Assembly: GCA_947463285.1 (NCBI GenBank)
Contig: CANHTV010000164.1
Coordinates: forward strand, 1 to 7,665
DNA length: 7,665 nucleotides
Reading direction: 5' to 3'
From: Verrucomicrobiaceae bacterium
Lineage (GTDB): Bacteria; Verrucomicrobiota; Verrucomicrobiia; Verrucomicrobiales; Verrucomicrobiaceae
The notes under the pieces are model-generated. The model saw nothing but the letters and a program-made list of their open reading frames with translations, ran no database searches and had not been told where the DNA came from. Shown here one piece after another: positions 6,725 through 7,665 of the stretch. The position numbers were made by a program, and so were the translations under genes. Within the stretch, counting starts at the first letter, position 1, and every line of letters begins with the position of its first letter.

Positions 6725-7665
6725 TTATGCATCTCTAGAACCCATCAACTGGCTCAGGAGGTCTTCCTCATAAAGCAGGCCTCGGGGGCGGTTATTCTCA
6801 TTCAAGACAAGACTGAGACTGCGACCACGTTTACGCATTTTTTGAAGGCAGAGCAGGGCGCTTTCGTTTTCGTATACAAAGTCGAGAGTCCGCATGTGCT
6901 GTCGCACGAGACGGTCTGAAGGAATATCTGGAGACAGCGTCGCCAGATCAATGACGCCGACAAAGCTTCCCTTTTCTCCGATAACGGGCAGTGTGCTTAG
7001 GCCATGCTCGCGTGCAAATATTAGGGCGCTACTAAGAGGGACCTCTGGTGCTAGGGCGATGCTATGAGCAAGCGGACGCAAAACATCAGCCGCTCGAAGT
7101 CGGCGGTAATCCAAGATCTGTCTGACGAGGCGTGCAGCACCGGGGGAAAGCTGTTTTTGATTCTCAAGCATCCTGGCCTGCAGGTGTAAATCATCACGCC
7201 CAGAAGATTGATCTGGCACAATGTTTTGATTAGCCGAGGTGTGACGAGCTAAAAGTCTGAACATCGGGCGGAACAGACCAACGATGCAGACTATCGGGTA
7301 GAGTGAGCGGATCGTGCGGAAGGGAAAACGGCGGAACAGTTTTTTCGGTAGAATCTCCAGCCCGATCAAGAAAATGGGCAATGCGACGAGAAAGGCAATG
7401 AGGTAGCCTTGACCATCCGAAACGCGCACCAATTTCCAAGCGATGATCAGGAATGCGGCCAGATTCGTGAGGTGATTGGCCACGGTGATGGCACCGAGCA
7501 GAGCATCCCGATCCTCCATAAGTGGCAGCAACCGCTTCGCTCGTTTATCGCCTTCACCAGCTGCGTGACGCATCCTCACGCGGCTGACAGACAGGACAGC
7601 GCTTTCAAGCCCGGAAAGTGCAAATGATAAAGCCAGTGCAAGCAGCAGAAGAATAATCCAGCTCA
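6725..7665 (-). CDS. CNNM/CorC-type DUF21 membrane protein with CBS pair, N-terminus beyond the window
   Basis: The frame is open from the right edge to a TAA at 6725-6727, giving 312 visible residues. It continues upstream of the first in-window GTG (7577-7579) as LSFALSGLESAVLSVSRV, typical of the start of a DUF21 domain, so the true start lies outside. Hydrophobic helices fall at about visible residues 2-20, 62-78, 86-103 and 121-137. LEILPKKL (102-109) matches the family's GEIIPK signature. A cytosolic CBS pair follows at about 193-240 (STLPVIGEKGSFVGVIDLA) and 255-308 (SLVLNENNRPRGLLYEEDLL). The protein ends straight after the second CBS, without the C-terminal CorC/HlyC transporter-associated domain many relatives have. 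CNNM/CorC proteins are implicated in Mg2+ (and Co2+) efflux, with the CBS pair sensing nucleotide-Mg. Transport activity here is inferred from family only. It converges on the DUF1501 gene with a 15-base gap. Confidence 0.88.
   Translation of the reverse strand, partial: SWIILLLLALALSFALSGLESAVLSVSRVRMRHAAGEGDKRAKRLLPLMEDRDALLGAITVANHLTNLAAFLIIAWKLVRVSDGQGYLIAFLVALPIFLIGLEILPKKLFRRFPFRTIRSLYPIVCIVGLFRPMFRLLARHTSANQNIVPDQSSGRDDLHLQARMLENQKQLSPGAARLVRQILDYRRLRAADVLRPLAHSIALAPEVPLSSALIFAREHGLSTLPVIGEKGSFVGVIDLATLSPDIPSDRLVRQHMRTLDFVYENESALLCLQKMRKRGRSLSLVLNENNRPRGLLYEEDLLSQLMGSRDA

Overview
The window looks like a chromosomal segment of a Planctomycetes-Verrucomicrobia group bacterium, most likely a verrucomicrobium. 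The evidence is indirect: exported DUF1080, DUF1549/DUF1553 (with an N-terminal SHD1-like domain) and DUF1501 proteins are typical of that superphylum, base composition is moderately GC-rich, and none of the three exported-protein genes has a recognisable Shine-Dalgarno sequence. There are no RNA genes, insertion sequences or CRISPR arrays, and no gene-free stretch above 300 bases.

Layout. Bases 1-45 are probably the last codons of a plus-strand gene ending in a hydrophobic segment. A plus-strand gene (143-1588) encodes a secreted protein with two tandem DUF1080 (3-keto-disaccharide hydrolase / LamG-like) domains. A strong bidirectional rho-independent terminator (about 1614-1649) separates it from a convergent two-gene pyrimidine operon on the minus strand, pyrR (3176-2592) followed by pyrB (2595-1666), translationally coupled through an ATGA overlap. 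A short divergent intergenic region (3177-3273) leads into a plus-strand pair: an exported SHD1-DUF1549-DUF1553 protein with a CxxCH motif (3274-5388), then, 40 bases on, a DUF1501 protein with a twin-arginine N-terminus (5429-6709). A minus-strand gene running off the right edge (7665-6725) encodes a CNNM/CorC-type DUF21 membrane protein with a CBS pair.

How the genes relate. PyrR and PyrB belong to de novo pyrimidine synthesis and its control. The DUF1549/DUF1553 and DUF1501 genes form a conserved-type pair whose products should both leave the cytoplasm, possibly by different routes (Sec and Tat). The DUF1080 protein is exported too and may act on extracytoplasmic carbohydrate, but it is not in the same transcription unit. 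The pair's biochemical role is not established, and it is the most interesting content here. Nothing points to a defence system, prophage or recent horizontal transfer.
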